Assembly: GCA_903955385.1 (NCBI GenBank)
Contig: CAJBNH010000098.1
Location: forward strand, 1-64,000
From: an uncultured Myxococcales bacterium
Lineage (GTDB): Bacteria > Myxococcota_A > UBA9042
Reading direction: 5' to 3'
DNA: 64,000 bases
In this document: piece by piece, positions 43,822 to 54,190 of the stretch
How the letters are laid out: each line of letters starts with the position of its first letter
Position numbering within the stretch: position 1 is the first letter of the stretch
Notes under the pieces: generated by a model
What the model was told of the DNA's origin: nothing
The model's database searches: none
Seen by the model: only the letters and a program-made list of their open reading frames with translations
Translations under genes and position numbers: made by a program

Positions 43822-46551
43822 CTAACCCTCAGAGAAGGGCTTGAGAATCTTCGCGCGGGTGGTATGCCGCAGCTTGCGCAACGCCTTGGCTTCGATCTGC
43901 CGGATACGCTCGCGGGTGACGCCGAATTGCTGTCCGACCTCTTCCAGCGTGTGATCGCTGCGCTCGCCGATGCCGAAGCGCATGCGGATGACCTTCTCCT
44001 CGCGGGGGGCCAGGCAGGCAAGCGACTTGCGGACCTTTTCCTCCAGAGCGGCCATCGTGACGGCATCGACGGGGCTGACGGCGCGCTTGTCCTCGATGAA
44101 GTCGCCCAGGTGGCTGTCCTCTTCCTCGCCGATGGGAGTCTCTAGCGAAATCGGCTCCTTGGCGATCTTCAGGACCTTGCGCACCTTGTCGAGCGGCATC
44201 TCCATCTTGGCCGCGACTTCCTCTGGCATCGGCTCGCGGGCGAGCTCCTGCTGCAGGTAGCGACTGGTGCGGACCAACTTGTTGATCGTCTCGATCATGT
44301 GCACGGGGATGCGGATCGTGCGCGCCTGGTCGGCGATCGCGCGGGTGATCGCCTGACGGATCCACCACGTGGCGTAGGTCGAGAACTTGTAGCCGCGGCG
44401 GTACTCGAACTTGTCCACCGCCTTCATCAGGCCGATGTTGCCTTCCTGAATGAGGTCGAGGAACTGCAGACCGCGGTTGGTGTATTTCTTGGCGATCGAC
44501 ACCACCAGACGCAGGTTCGCCTCGACCAGCTCGCTCTTGGCCTTGTTCGCGATGCGCTCGCCGCGAACGATCGACTCGTAGATCTTCTTGAGCGAGTCCT
44601 GGTTGTGGCCGGTCTGCTTGGCATACGCGTCGATGATGCGCTGGCACTCGCGCATCGCCTTGTGGGCGTCGACCAGCTCGGCGCGCTGCACGCCGTACTT
44701 CTTCTCCAGCAGGCGCACCTGCGGCGGCTGGGCGTCCTTGAAGTCGCGGACCAGACGCACAACCTCTTTCTTGTACGAGAAACTGATCTCCGCCTTCTTC
44801 TTGCCCGCCGCCTTGAGTCGCTCTGCGGCAACGTCGGCAAGCTTCATCTCCTCTTGGGCAAGCGAGTGGTTGGCGTCCATCACCTCGCGCACGATCTTCT
44901 TGAAGTCGTCGATGATCAGGTCGTACTGCTTGCGGTGCAGGCCACAGTCGAGCAGGCGCTCCAGCAGGGCCCGCTTCTGGACCGTGTCGAAGAGCTTGAC
45001 CGATACCGGCAGATCCTCAAGCGCGCGCCGCACCTCGGCAAACACCACCGTTTCGGCGAAATTCGCGTTCAGAGAAGCGAAGTCGGGCGTCTCTGCGGTC
45101 GGACGTGGACTCGAGCCGTCCAGTGAGGCGGCCACCGGCGGACGCGGCGGCATCGGCTTGCCCTTGGTCCGCTGACGCGGCACCCAAGTAAACAGGTCGA
45201 TGATCTCATTGAGGATCTGCGCGATGCGCTCGTTGCGGTTGCGCAGCGTCTTCTGGTAGTCCTGCGACGACGGCTCGCCCAGCAGCACCTCGCCACGACG
45301 GGCGAACAGCTCTTCCACCAGCGGAACCACGTCCTCGAACGCAAGCGCCAGACTCTTCTGGAAGCTCTTGGCCTGCGCCTTGGTCAGCTTCTCGGGCAGG
45401 TTGTCCAGTACCTTGGCGGGGTCGATCGACTCGCTTTCGACCTGCCCGGCCAGCGCCATCAGGCCGCGCATGGAAGGCTCATCCTCCAGGACGGCGCGCA
45501 TCAGGTCGTCCAGCGGGCGGGTCGGCTTCTTGCGGGCCAGGTCGGCGCGGGCGGCCTCTGCGGGGTCCTCGCTGCGAACGCGCTTGCGGTACAGGCGGGT
45601 GATGCGCAGCAGGGTGGCCATCACGGGCAGCGTCTCGGCCTCGGTGCCGGTCCGCGAGCGACGCAGCGCCACCTCGACGATGTCGCTGACCGACGCGCGG
45701 CCCAGCTGCATCTTCTCGAGCATGTCGCCAATCACTTCGGCGAAGTAGGGCTCAGACACGGCCTTGTCGAGCTCAGAGCCCATCAAGTCGCGGCGCGTCG
45801 TTTCATTCTTGGCGTTGTGGACGTCGTGCTGGGTCTTGGTCTGAACCTGCGCGAAACGCTCGAGCTCGCTCAGCGCCTCGACCAGCTGCTGACAGATCGC
45901 GATCTCGTCGGCGCCGCCCACGCCGTCGTCCATGCTCTTGACGAGCTCCTTGAGGGAGAACGGCGGACGATCGCCCCCGCGGCGGTTCTCTGCGCGGCTG
46001 AGGATCTCCTCGCGGTCGGTTACGCCTTCGGCCGCCAGCTGCGCCTGCGCGCTGCGGTCCTGCTCCACCCACTGGATGATCTGGCGGGCGTGGTCGCGCA
46101 GGTTCAGCACGGCCTCGAACGTCAGCTTGGTGGACATCACGGCGTCAAGGACTTCGTGCTCGCCCATCTCGATGCGCTTGGCGATCTCGATCTCGCCTTG
46201 ACGCGTCAGCAGGGCGACCGACCCCATCTTGCGCAGGTACATGCGGACAGGGTCGTTGGTGCGCAGGTAAGTCTCTTCGACGTAGCCGACCGTCTCGTCC
46301 TTGTGGCCGGACGGCGTGGGCGGCGGGGCGACGGGCCGCGGCGGCGCAAAGATCGTGGTCTCGCGGGCCTGCTTGTGGTCGAGCACTTCGATGAAGTTCG
46401 CGCCCAGAACGGCCAGGATGTCGTCCAGCACGCCGCGGTCGAAGTCCGTGCTGCCGACCAGACGCTGGATGTCGTCGACAGAGACAAAGCCGGCGGCCTT
46501 GCCCCGCTCTACGAGTGCGCGGAGGTCGGGTTCCTTGATGTGCTCGAGCAT
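43822..46551 (-). CDS. rpoD: primary RNA polymerase sigma factor RpoD (sigma70)
   Basis: This is a 909-residue housekeeping sigma factor. Region 1.1-like residues are 1-60. Region 1.2 is at about 94-130 ([26 protein letters not shown]). A very long non-conserved segment (about 130-600) is followed by region 2 at about 690-755 ([40 protein letters not shown]), which binds core and the -10. Region 4.2 at about 868-895 ([20 protein letters not shown]) binds the -35. Group 1 is clear from region 1 and motif conservation. E. coli RpoD is 613 residues, so the insert is unusually large. GGAAGGAAGG precedes the ATG. It follows dnaG in the same operon (118-base gap). Confidence 0.97.
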   Translation of the reverse strand: MLEHIKEPDLRALVERGKAAGFVSVDDIQRLVGSTDFDRGVLDDILAVLGANFIEVLDHKQARETTIFAPPRPVAPPPTPSGHKDETVGYVEETYLRTNDPVRMYLRKMGSVALLTRQGEIEIAKRIEMGEHEVLDAVMSTKLTFEAVLNLRDHARQIIQWVEQDRSAQAQLAAEGVTDREEILSRAENRRGGDRPPFSLKELVKSMDDGVGGADEIAICQQLVEALSELERFAQVQTKTQHDVHNAKNETTRRDLMGSELDKAVSEPYFAEVIGDMLEKMQLGRASVSDIVEVALRRSRTGTEAETLPVMATLLRITRLYRKRVRSEDPAEAARADLARKKPTRPLDDLMRAVLEDEPSMRGLMALAGQVESESIDPAKVLDNLPEKLTKAQAKSFQKSLALAFEDVVPLVEELFARRGEVLLGEPSSQDYQKTLRNRNERIAQILNEIIDLFTWVPRQRTKGKPMPPRPPVAASLDGSSPRPTAETPDFASLNANFAETVVFAEVRRALEDLPVSVKLFDTVQKRALLERLLDCGLHRKQYDLIIDDFKKIVREVMDANHSLAQEEMKLADVAAERLKAAGKKKAEISFSYKKEVVRLVRDFKDAQPPQVRLLEKKYGVQRAELVDAHKAMRECQRIIDAYAKQTGHNQDSLKKIYESIVRGERIANKAKSELVEANLRLVVSIAKKYTNRGLQFLDLIQEGNIGLMKAVDKFEYRRGYKFSTYATWWIRQAITRAIADQARTIRIPVHMIETINKLVRTSRYLQQELAREPMPEEVAAKMEMPLDKVRKVLKIAKEPISLETPIGEEEDSHLGDFIEDKRAVSPVDAVTMAALEEKVRKSLACLAPREEKVIRMRFGIGERSDHTLEEVGQQFGVTRERIRQIEAKALRKLRHTTRAKILKPFSEG

Positions 46552-46669
46552 GCCTTCCTTCCCCTGGATCCGTTCGGACTCTGGCGCCTTCGCCCTGCCC
46601 TCGTCGGATCAAATGCTAGAATGTCCCCATGCGATGGCGGCATTTCCTCAGTCGAGGAGGCCGCAAGCC

Positions 46670-48556
46670 TCACACCGGTTGGCCGGCCCTGCGGAGGGCG
46701 ACGCGCACGTGTTCCTTTTCCTGCTTCAGTCGCACCAGCCGCTGGCTCAGCGCCGCAAGCTGGTCTTCGGGACTTCCCGTGTGCACCAAGGCGCCGCGTA
46801 CGGCGTCGATCTCTTCGTCCAGCCTGCGCTCCTGCAGGCGCAGCACCACTTGCGTCAACCAAGGGTTGGCTTGATCGGCCGGTACCGGTGCCCCTTCCAT
46901 CAGCGAGCGCAGAATCAACCGTCTGGCGTGGCCGTCAGGCATCTCGCGGGCCCACTCGGCGATGACAGTGGCGTCCAGACCGGACTCGCGGCCTCGGCCC
47001 AGCAGGTCGCGCAGTGCCAGCCGCACGCCGTCGTGGCCGAGGTACTCGAGCGCGCCGAACTGCTGTGCCTGCCCCATCAACCCCGGATACCAGACCAGGA
47101 TCCGCGCAAGGTCCGCCTCGATCGTCGGCACCGGCGCCTCGTCACGGGTCGGGTCGGGAATCGGCTGCTCGCCCGACTCGGCCACCACGGCAGCGGGCAC
47201 GATGCGCTGCAAATACCGCTGCAAGGTCGCGCGGTTCTCGTCGGTGCCACGGTCCAGCAGTCGCGAGGCCAGATGGTCGCGGGCCATGTCACGCACGATC
47301 GGATTGGGGATCGCCGCCAGCAGCAGCCCCGCCTTCTGCACCACCTCTGCCTTGGCCTGCAGCGAACCGTCGCTCTCCGCGACCAACGCATCGATATAGC
47401 CCGTCACCAGGTTGGGCGCGGCCTGAATCAGGTCCTGCATCGCCTTTGCACCGAACTTGCGCACGTAGCTGTCGGGGTCTTCTGTCTCCGGCAACAGCAC
47501 GAACACGCCGTCGAACCCTTCGGCCACGCAGACCGGCACGGCCTTCATCGCCGCCTTGCGTCCCGCCGCGTCGCCGTCGAACACCAGCACGACCTTATTG
47601 GCAAACCGCTTGATCTCCTTGACCTGCATCTCGGTCAGCGCCGTCCCCATCGCGCAGACCGCGGACTCGAGACCGGCCTGGTGCAGCGTCATCACGTCCA
47701 GATTGCCCTCGACGATGATCGCCGTGTGCGTCTGGCGCAAGGACGCCCGCGCCTGGTGCAGACCGAAGACGCACTGCCCCTTCTTGTAGAAGTGGCGGAA
47801 GCGACTCTCCGGTGCCTCGGTGTCCAGCGTCGTCTCCGGCGTGTTCATGTACTTCGCGACTTCCTTGCCACCGCCCAGCGACCGCCCGCCGAAGCCGACC
47901 AAGTCGCCCGACGAGGTGTGGATCGGAAACATCAGTCGGTCGCGGAACCGGTCGTACAGACCGCCACTGTCGCGAGGCATTCCGAGACCGCTTGCGACGA
48001 TCTCCTGCTGCGAAAAGCCGCGACGGTGCAGATGTTGGACAAGCTCCTCCCAGCTGCGTCCGGCAGCACCGAGTCCGAAGCGCTCGAAAATCTCCGGGCT
48101 CAAGCCTCGATCCTGTGCGTACTTGCGGGCTTCTGCGCCCTCCGGCAGCCCCAGCGTGTGGCGAAAGAACGCCTGCGCCGCCTGATACAGCTCCAGCATC
48201 CGGCCGCGCTGGGACCGCTCCGCCAAGGCCCGCTGAATTTCCTCAGGCGTCGTCTCCTCGCGCTCGACCTGAATGCCGACGCGGTCGCCCAAGTACTCGA
48301 CGGCTTCGACAAAGCTCAAGCCTCTGGTCTCGGACACGAAGCGAATCACGTCGCCGCCAGCGCCACAGCCATAGCAGTGGTAAAGCTTGCGGTGCTCGTT
48401 GATGTGGAAGGAGGGCGTTTTCTCGTTGTGGAACGGACACAAACCCTTCAGGCTGGTGCCAGCGCGCCGCAGCTCGACGACTTCGCCCACGATGGACTTC
48501 ATGTCGGTCTGCTCGACAATGTCGCGAACCGTGCGGTCGGGAATGCGTCCTGCCAA
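46670..48556 (-). CDS. dnaG: DNA primase DnaG
   Basis: This is a 628-residue primase that makes RNA primers at the replication fork. The CHC2 zinc site is complete: C40-x2-H43 and C61-x2-C64 (CPFHNEKTPSFH, YHCYGCGAGG). The Toprim catalytic core has AIIVEGNLDVMTLHQAG and VLVFDGDAAGRKAA. A C-terminal helicase-interaction domain completes the protein. The start is TTG, giving MAGRIPD, which aligns with the usual MAGRIP opening; G-rich GGGGGG lies just upstream and no ATG/GTG fits. It is upstream of rpoD on the same strand, a macromolecular-synthesis operon lacking rpsU. Confidence 0.96.
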   Translation of the reverse strand: MAGRIPDRTVRDIVEQTDMKSIVGEVVELRRAGTSLKGLCPFHNEKTPSFHINEHRKLYHCYGCGAGGDVIRFVSETRGLSFVEAVEYLGDRVGIQVEREETTPEEIQRALAERSQRGRMLELYQAAQAFFRHTLGLPEGAEARKYAQDRGLSPEIFERFGLGAAGRSWEELVQHLHRRGFSQQEIVASGLGMPRDSGGLYDRFRDRLMFPIHTSSGDLVGFGGRSLGGGKEVAKYMNTPETTLDTEAPESRFRHFYKKGQCVFGLHQARASLRQTHTAIIVEGNLDVMTLHQAGLESAVCAMGTALTEMQVKEIKRFANKVVLVFDGDAAGRKAAMKAVPVCVAEGFDGVFVLLPETEDPDSYVRKFGAKAMQDLIQAAPNLVTGYIDALVAESDGSLQAKAEVVQKAGLLLAAIPNPIVRDMARDHLASRLLDRGTDENRATLQRYLQRIVPAAVVAESGEQPIPDPTRDEAPVPTIEADLARILVWYPGLMGQAQQFGALEYLGHDGVRLALRDLLGRGRESGLDATVIAEWAREMPDGHARRLILRSLMEGAPVPADQANPWLTQVVLRLQERRLDEEIDAVRGALVHTGSPEDQLAALSQRLVRLKQEKEHVRVALRRAGQPV

Positions 48557-48649
48557 CTGCCCCCCCGCCGCCTGTTGCCTGACCCTGTCCCAAACCCGCC
48601 ACCAGAGCCCCGCCGCTCGCTATAGCCAAGCCGTAGCGGGGGACCCTGT

Positions 48650-48677
48650 AGTGTAATGGCGAACGGAAGGCTGTCAA
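48650..48677 (-). promoter_or_regulatory. sigma70 promoter of dnaG-rpoD
   Basis: Minus-strand TTGACA (48672-48677, 6/6), 16-base spacer, TACACT (48650-48655, 4/6). The start site would be near 48643, leaving a leader of about 85 bases before the TTG of dnaG. It is the best promoter match near the operon. Confidence 0.6.
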
Positions 48678-48748
48678 GGCCGCCAGCCCCTACGGAAGGA
48701 TCGGTGAGATCTGCATGTCCTTGGATTCTCTGAGGTCCTGCGCGCGCC

Positions 48749-48801
48749 CTTTGTCAAGCCCCTTTGTCAAGTCCCCCCTTTGTCAAGCCCCCTTTGTCAA
48801 G
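48749..48801. repeat. four tandem copies of CTTTGTCAAG upstream of dnaG
   Basis: Copies start at 48749, 48762, 48778 and 48792 (spacing 13, 16, 14 bases), followed by C-runs. Read on the minus strand each is CTTGACAAAG, i.e. it contains a perfect -35 hexamer TTGACA in the orientation of dnaG, about 70-130 bases upstream of its real -35. Confidence 0.8.
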
Positions 48802-48962
48802 CCCCCTCTTGCGGGTGGTGCGTCCCTCCAAGTCAGAGGCCGCCGGGACTTCCCCGACTTGTTCGCCTCTGCCACCGGCCGTGTTAGACTTCGCGCCCTT
48901 TCGCGGCGCTGGGGTGCTCTGCATCGTGCCACAAGGCCGAACCTACGACGGAAACACCGCTC

Positions 48963-51900
48963 ATGAACGATCGCTTCAACACTTCCAAGCTCGCCTCCGC
49001 CCTGCAGCGCTGGCAGGTCCCGATCGCCTTGGCCCTGCTGGCTGCGCTGCTGTTGCCCGGCTTGGGCACCGCCGGCCTGCTGGACCCGTGGGAGATGGAC
49101 CGGGCCGCCGTCTCCCGCCGCATGGCTGCGGACCCCCGTGTGGTGGTCGTCGAGTCTGCCAACGGCGGCCTGCGCGCCCTGTGGGAGAAGCAGGCACCGG
49201 GTCACGCCTTCGCGCACCCGTTCGAGCAGGGTGAGCCGACGGCTGCTGCCGCTATGCAGGAGGCCGTGGGCGACCTGACGCGCAAGGTGGCGCACGCCGT
49301 AGTGATCGACGTGGCTGGCGTGGCGCAGGCCACCCCTCCGCCGCGGTTTGGCGCTGGACGGTTGGAGGCGCTCGCGGGCCAAATCGCCACGATGCAGGGC
49401 CAGAACCGCGGCACGGCGGTACTGCTGTTGGCCAGTCCCGAGTTGACCACTGAGCTGGGTCGCGCGGTGGGATCGGCGAGAATCCGACAGCTGCACGCTG
49501 GCTTGCGCGCCACGCCGCTGTCTACGCTGCTTGAGGGCGACCGCCCGGCGACGGCGCTGGGTCCGCTGCTGGCCGAGAACCTGCCGGCCGCCACCCGCGA
49601 GGGGATCGCCGCCTTGGTCACGGCGCAAACGCCCTCTCCGTGGTCGATGCCTGTGCACAAGAGCGACGGACAGACGGTGACGGTGCCTTGGCTCGAGGCC
49701 GCTGCGGTGGCGCACGGGCTGGACATGTTCGGGCCATCGGAGACCGCGGCGCGACTGCCCGGGGCTCTGCTGGTACTGCTGGCGGGCATGCTGGTCGTCT
49801 TCGTGGCGCAGCGGCTGTGGGGAACGACGGCGGGTTGGCTGGCGCTGCTGGTGTATGCAACCCTGCCCATGACCTGGGGAACTGCGCGCGCGGTGACGTT
49901 CGAGGCGGTCGCTCCACTGGGCATGGTGCTGGTGGCGGGCGGTCTGGCGCTGGCGGCCGCTCGCAAGCTGACACCACTGGCGTGGGCAACCTGGCTGGTG
50001 GCGGGCTTGGGCCTGCTGTTTCTGGGCAAGGGCTTGGGCGGACTGGCGATGGGCGCGGGAACGGCCGTCGCGGTGGCGGTGGTGGTCGGCGGCGCGCGGC
50101 GAGACCTGCTGGCCGCAGCCGTGGTCGCTGCGGCAGCGATGGGCGCGGGCACGCTGTGGGTGCTGGGGGACGAAGACTGCCTGGTGTTGCGCAGCCTGCG
50201 CTTCACCGAGTGGCCTTTCGGCGGCGGCGTGACCGCGGTGAGCCGCGACTTCGCCTGGTTTGTCGGGCAGCTGGGCTTTGCCGTGTTCCCGTGGGGCGCA
50301 GCGCTGGCGCTGGGAATTGGTCGGCTGATTGGCGGCCCGGCGGATCAGGACGAGGACGAGGAACGTTCCGGCGAGGTCGCTCTGCTGCTCGGCACCATCG
50401 TGCCGGCCGTGGTCGTGGCGGCTTTGATCTTCAAGTACAACCACTTCGTCGCGCCGGTGGGTCCGATGGCCGCGCTGATCATTGCCGGCTTCCTGACTGA
50501 GATCGTCGCGGGCAAGGTGTCCGGACGTGTGCTGGCCGTGTTCGTCGCGCTGGCCACGCTGCTGCTGCATCGCGAGATCGGCAAGGGCGCCGACGCCGTG
50601 ACGCGGTTCATCGCCTTCGATCCGCCGCTGATGACCACCGGCACCTACATCTGGCCGGAAGAGCTGCAGTTGCCCCGCGCGTTGAGGGCCATCGCGCTGC
50701 TGTCGGTCCTTGGCTTTGCGCTGGGTGCGGCGCGGCCAATGGCGTCGCTGCGCCTGGTGGTGGCCAAGCTGCGGACCGCGGGTTGGGCGGCCTGGACGCT
50801 GGGCGTGTTGGGCATCGTGTGGGCGCTGGACCTGCTGATCTCTCTGGGAACGCGGCTGGACGTGCTGCTGAAGACCCAGGCCAACGTCACCGGCTACCAG
50901 TACGACCGGATGTGGGTGACGATCCAAGGCATGCGTCCCGAGGTGATCGCGGGCGCCGTCGTGTTCGCGCTGCTGCTGGTTCTGGCGGCCGTGCTGCACA
51001 AGCGGGGTGAGTTGGCTGCCGCGCCCCGAGGCCTCGGCTGGCTGTTCGCGGTGACTCGGCGCCTGCAGTCTCCCGCGGTAGCGGTCGGCGTGATCGCGTT
51101 TGCCGCATTGGCCTTGCTGATCGCGGGCTTGAGCGTGTTCGCCGGCGTGCGGCACACCGGAGTCGGCACGGGCCTGAGCGTGGGTCTGGACTCCGCAGCC
51201 TTCGCGATCCCGGCGGTGCTGGGCGTCGTGGTGCTTGCAGTGCGGCGGTTCGTGCCCGCTGGCAAGGAATCGCTGTGGGCAGAGTTGGTCGGCGGGCCTG
51301 ACACCAAGATTTGGTTCCTGCCGTCGGTGATGTACCTGATCGCCTTGGCCGGCGTCGGTATCGGCGCCAGCCAGACCGCAGGAACGTGGACTTGGGCCGT
51401 GCTGGCTGCGGTCTGGGCGCTTGCCTTGGTGCTGGCCCTGGTCGTGGTCGGTCACGCGCAGACGCGCGCGGCCGGGTACGGTTGGCCGCTGTTCGGTGCG
51501 GGCGTGTTGGTCACGTTCACGGCATTTGTGCCGCTGGCGACCCGCTTCGCCGCCGAGACCCCGCAGAGTGGCGAGGCCGCCAAGTACCTGACGCACGCCC
51601 TGTTGACCTCGGCCGACAGTGGCGCCCTGCTGGTCGTTGCGGCCTTTGTCGCGCTGAACCGTCTGGCCGCCGGTGGCACGCTGGTGGCCCGTCTGGTTGA
51701 CGGCGCCGTCAACCTGTTCAGCCGACTGGAGCAACCGCGGGTCGCCACTGGGGCGTTGGTACTGGCGGGTCTGGTGTTCTCGGCGGGCTTCGGCTGGTCG
51801 CTGCTGCCCGGACTGTCGGTGCATTACTCGCAAAAGCACCTGCTGGTGCGGATTGCCGAGGCCGGCGGGGCAGAGGCGGACCCGTCCGGGGCACCGCGCA

Positions 51901-53036
51901 CGTTTACCTATGGCTCGACCAAGTCCGGAAGCGACAACAACTTCTACACGGCATCGATGCCGACGCTGGAAGACCGCACTGCGGTGCTGAAGCTGCTGGC
52001 CGACGTCGATGTGGCGACCCGGATTCTGGACTCGGCCAAGGGTGGCGCGCCGACGCCGGCGGTGCTGCCGGGTTGGAGCGACGCCAACGACCGCGACCAC
52101 GACCGCAAGCGCGACGCACCGGCCTGGTACGGCATTGCGACCAGCGTCGAAGGTGTTCGCGTGGAGGTGACGGGGGCTGGCTGGACGGCCGGTCAGTGGC
52201 GCGGGGCGCAGCTGACGGGGCCTGAGGGGGCGCGGGCGACGGTCGTCGACAGCGGCGCGAACTTCGTGAACCTGTCGCAAATGATCACCCTGACCGCGGG
52301 AGACCCCAACGACGGCGCGTTCGGTCTGGACTTCTTCGCCCAAGGGCCGCAGGGGCACGAGCTGCACTCGGCTACGGCTCCAGTGCAGCGCTTCGTGGTC
52401 GTGCCCAAGGACACGTTCTCAGAGCTGAATCACGCCTTTCGCGAAGCGCACGGCCGCCATCTGGCCGTGCTGGACGCGCGGTCGTCGCGGCTGGTGCTTG
52501 CGGCCAACCACCTGCAGCCCAACCAGACCGACGAGAATTGGCTGCGCAAGGCCATCCTGACGCAACCGCAATTCGACGCCGAACCGTCCGTGCGCCGCGT
52601 GTTCGTCAACTTCGACAACCAGATTCACTTGATCGGCTACAAGCTGGCCGAGGCCTCCGTCGCCCGCTCGCAGAAGTACCGCCTGACGCTGTACTGGCGC
52701 GTGAACAAGGCGACCCCGACGTCGTGGAAGCTGTTCATGCACCCGCACCCGCTGCACGCGGACCGCTGGCCGCTGACGGCGCCTGACCCGACCGAGGACG
52801 ACAACAAGCCCTGCGTCGGCTGCTTCCAGACCGACCACTGGATGCCGGGCGACATCATCGCCGACTCCTTCGAGCAGGAAGTGCCGCTTGGCGCGTCATC
52901 CGGCCCCAACGACATCATCCTGGGCTGGTACAACCCGACCAACGACCAGCGGATGCCCGTCCTCGCGGTCTCGGGGCAGGGCGTGGTCAAGCACGGCGAC
53001 AACCGGGCGACGATCGGCCAGCTACAGGTTCGTTAG
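48963..53036 (+). CDS. giant GT39-like polyprenol-dependent glycosyltransferase membrane protein
   Basis: This is a 1,357-residue polytopic protein. The N-terminus (LLPGLGTAGLLDPWEMDRAA) has the acidic first periplasmic loop (D41, E44, D46) typical of GT39/ArnT-type enzymes, and ARLPGALLVLLAGMLVVFVA is a family-like helix. These enzymes transfer sugars from polyprenyl-phosphate donors to protein or lipid A. Many Ala/Val/Leu helices follow, to about residue 970. The last ~360 residues are soluble and probably periplasmic (SFEQEVPLGASSGPNDIILG near the end). Typical GT39 proteins are 450-650 residues, so the duplicated-looking membrane part and the C-terminal domain are unusual. No strong SD. 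First gene of an apparent operon with mtnA. Confidence 0.78.
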   Translation: MNDRFNTSKLASALQRWQVPIALALLAALLLPGLGTAGLLDPWEMDRAAVSRRMAADPRVVVVESANGGLRALWEKQAPGHAFAHPFEQGEPTAAAAMQEAVGDLTRKVAHAVVIDVAGVAQATPPPRFGAGRLEALAGQIATMQGQNRGTAVLLLASPELTTELGRAVGSARIRQLHAGLRATPLSTLLEGDRPATALGPLLAENLPAATREGIAALVTAQTPSPWSMPVHKSDGQTVTVPWLEAAAVAHGLDMFGPSETAARLPGALLVLLAGMLVVFVAQRLWGTTAGWLALLVYATLPMTWGTARAVTFEAVAPLGMVLVAGGLALAAARKLTPLAWATWLVAGLGLLFLGKGLGGLAMGAGTAVAVAVVVGGARRDLLAAAVVAAAAMGAGTLWVLGDEDCLVLRSLRFTEWPFGGGVTAVSRDFAWFVGQLGFAVFPWGAALALGIGRLIGGPADQDEDEERSGEVALLLGTIVPAVVVAALIFKYNHFVAPVGPMAALIIAGFLTEIVAGKVSGRVLAVFVALATLLLHREIGKGADAVTRFIAFDPPLMTTGTYIWPEELQLPRALRAIALLSVLGFALGAARPMASLRLVVAKLRTAGWAAWTLGVLGIVWALDLLISLGTRLDVLLKTQANVTGYQYDRMWVTIQGMRPEVIAGAVVFALLLVLAAVLHKRGELAAAPRGLGWLFAVTRRLQSPAVAVGVIAFAALALLIAGLSVFAGVRHTGVGTGLSVGLDSAAFAIPAVLGVVVLAVRRFVPAGKESLWAELVGGPDTKIWFLPSVMYLIALAGVGIGASQTAGTWTWAVLAAVWALALVLALVVVGHAQTRAAGYGWPLFGAGVLVTFTAFVPLATRFAAETPQSGEAAKYLTHALLTSADSGALLVVAAFVALNRLAAGGTLVARLVDGAVNLFSRLEQPRVATGALVLAGLVFSAGFGWSLLPGLSVHYSQKHLLVRIAEAGGAEADPSGAPRTFTYGSTKSGSDNNFYTASMPTLEDRTAVLKLLADVDVATRILDSAKGGAPTPAVLPGWSDANDRDHDRKRDAPAWYGIATSVEGVRVEVTGAGWTAGQWRGAQLTGPEGARATVVDSGANFVNLSQMITLTAGDPNDGAFGLDFFAQGPQGHELHSATAPVQRFVVVPKDTFSELNHAFREAHGRHLAVLDARSSRLVLAANHLQPNQTDENWLRKAILTQPQFDAEPSVRRVFVNFDNQIHLIGYKLAEASVARSQKYRLTLYWRVNKATPTSWKLFMHPHPLHADRWPLTAPDPTEDDNKPCVGCFQTDHWMPGDIIADSFEQEVPLGASSGPNDIILGWYNPTNDQRMPVLAVSGQGVVKHGDNRATIGQLQVR

Positions 53037-53063
53037 AACTCGAAAAAAACCTACGGAAACAAG

Positions 53064-54182
53064 ATGATCGAGACGAAATCCACCATCCGCGCGGTCGCCT
53101 GGCACGACGGCCCGCGGGGTCCGGTTGTGCGGCTGTTGGACCAGCGCAAGCTGCCCTTGCAGACCGTGTGGCTGGACTGCGAACGGCCCGACGACGTCGC
53201 CGACGCCATTCGGACGCTTGCCGTGCGTGGCGCCCCAGCCATCGGCATTGCAGCGGCGTACGGCCTTGCGCAGTCGATGGTGCAGGCGTGCTCGTCGGAG
53301 CTTGCCGATGGGGCCTTCGACGCGCTGGTTGCCGAGGTGGCTCGCCGCTTTGCCGCGACACGCCCGACCGCCGTCAACCTGTTCTGGGCCCTTGAGCGCA
53401 TGGTCGCCCGCGCGGCCATGACCCGCGGACAGCCGGTCGCCGAGCGCGCCCGCGATCTGGTGGCCGAGGCCATCGCCATCCACGACGAGGACATCGCCTC
53501 GTGCCTGGCGATGGGAGCGCACGGCGCGCCACTGATGCCCCGGCAGGGCGGCGTGCTGACCCACTGCAACACCGGCGGCTTGGCCACGGGCGGTCACGGC
53601 ACCGCGCTGGGCGTGCTGCGGTCGGCCCTTGCACTGGGGCACGAGCTGCACGTCTACGTCGATGAGACAAGGCCGTTGCTGCAGGGCGCGCGCCTGACCG
53701 CGTGGGAGTGCGCGCAGGACGGACTGCCGGCGACCCTGATCACCGACAACATGGCGGCGCATCTGATGAAGCTGGGGCGGGTGCAGGCGGCCATCGTGGG
53801 CGCCGACCGGATTGCGGTTCAGGGCGACACCGCGAACAAGATCGGCACGTACGGCGTCGCGATCTTGTGCAAGTACCACGGCATCCCGTTCTATGTCGCG
53901 GCGCCCACGTCTACGGTGGATCTGCGCTGCCCGGACGGGGACCACATCCCGATCGAGGAGCGCGCCCCGGCCGAGGTGACCCACTTGGGTGGCCAGCGCA
54001 TCGCCGCGGAGGGCACAGGCGTGTTCAACCCGGCGTTCGACGTCGTGCCGGCCGCGCTGATCGCGGGGATCATCACGGAAGAGGGGGTCGCCCGGGCCCC
54101 GTTCACGCCGGACCTGACGGCAATGGTGGCGCGGGCACAGGAACGGGCCAAGCGGGTGCGGGCGCCGGGACTGCCCGCCTGA
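53064..54182 (+). CDS. mtnA: S-methyl-5-thioribose-1-phosphate isomerase MtnA
   Basis: This is a 372-residue methionine-salvage enzyme that converts 5-methylthioribose-1-phosphate to the ribulose form. Motifs are RGAPAIGIAAAYG, LTHCNTGGLATGG (catalytic Cys), DETRPLLQGARLTAWE, ITDNMAAHLM and GADRIAVQGDTANKIGTYG (catalytic Asp). The related eIF2B fold is shared, but these residues identify MtnA. It starts 27 bases after the GT39-like stop and nine bases before the next gene, so the three are likely co-transcribed. No other mtn genes are adjacent. Confidence 0.95.
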   Translation: MIETKSTIRAVAWHDGPRGPVVRLLDQRKLPLQTVWLDCERPDDVADAIRTLAVRGAPAIGIAAAYGLAQSMVQACSSELADGAFDALVAEVARRFAATRPTAVNLFWALERMVARAAMTRGQPVAERARDLVAEAIAIHDEDIASCLAMGAHGAPLMPRQGGVLTHCNTGGLATGGHGTALGVLRSALALGHELHVYVDETRPLLQGARLTAWECAQDGLPATLITDNMAAHLMKLGRVQAAIVGADRIAVQGDTANKIGTYGVAILCKYHGIPFYVAAPTSTVDLRCPDGDHIPIEERAPAEVTHLGGQRIAAEGTGVFNPAFDVVPAALIAGIITEEGVARAPFTPDLTAMVARAQERAKRVRAPGLPA

Positions 54183-54190
54183 AGGATGAC

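Larger units (their letters stand above)
48557..48962. other. dnaG / GT39 divergent regulatory region
   Basis: There are 406 bases without a convincing gene. They contain the dnaG promoter (48650-48677, minus) and the four-copy TTGACA-type repeat (48749-48801). The ~150 bases before the plus-strand gene at 48963 show no strong promoter or SD. A small frame at 48715-48966 simply translates the repeat and is rejected. Confidence 0.6.

Noticed and set aside
48715-48966. Small plus-strand ORF across the TTGTCAAG repeat
   Set aside because: Its sequence is the translated repeat and low-complexity DNA; no SD.
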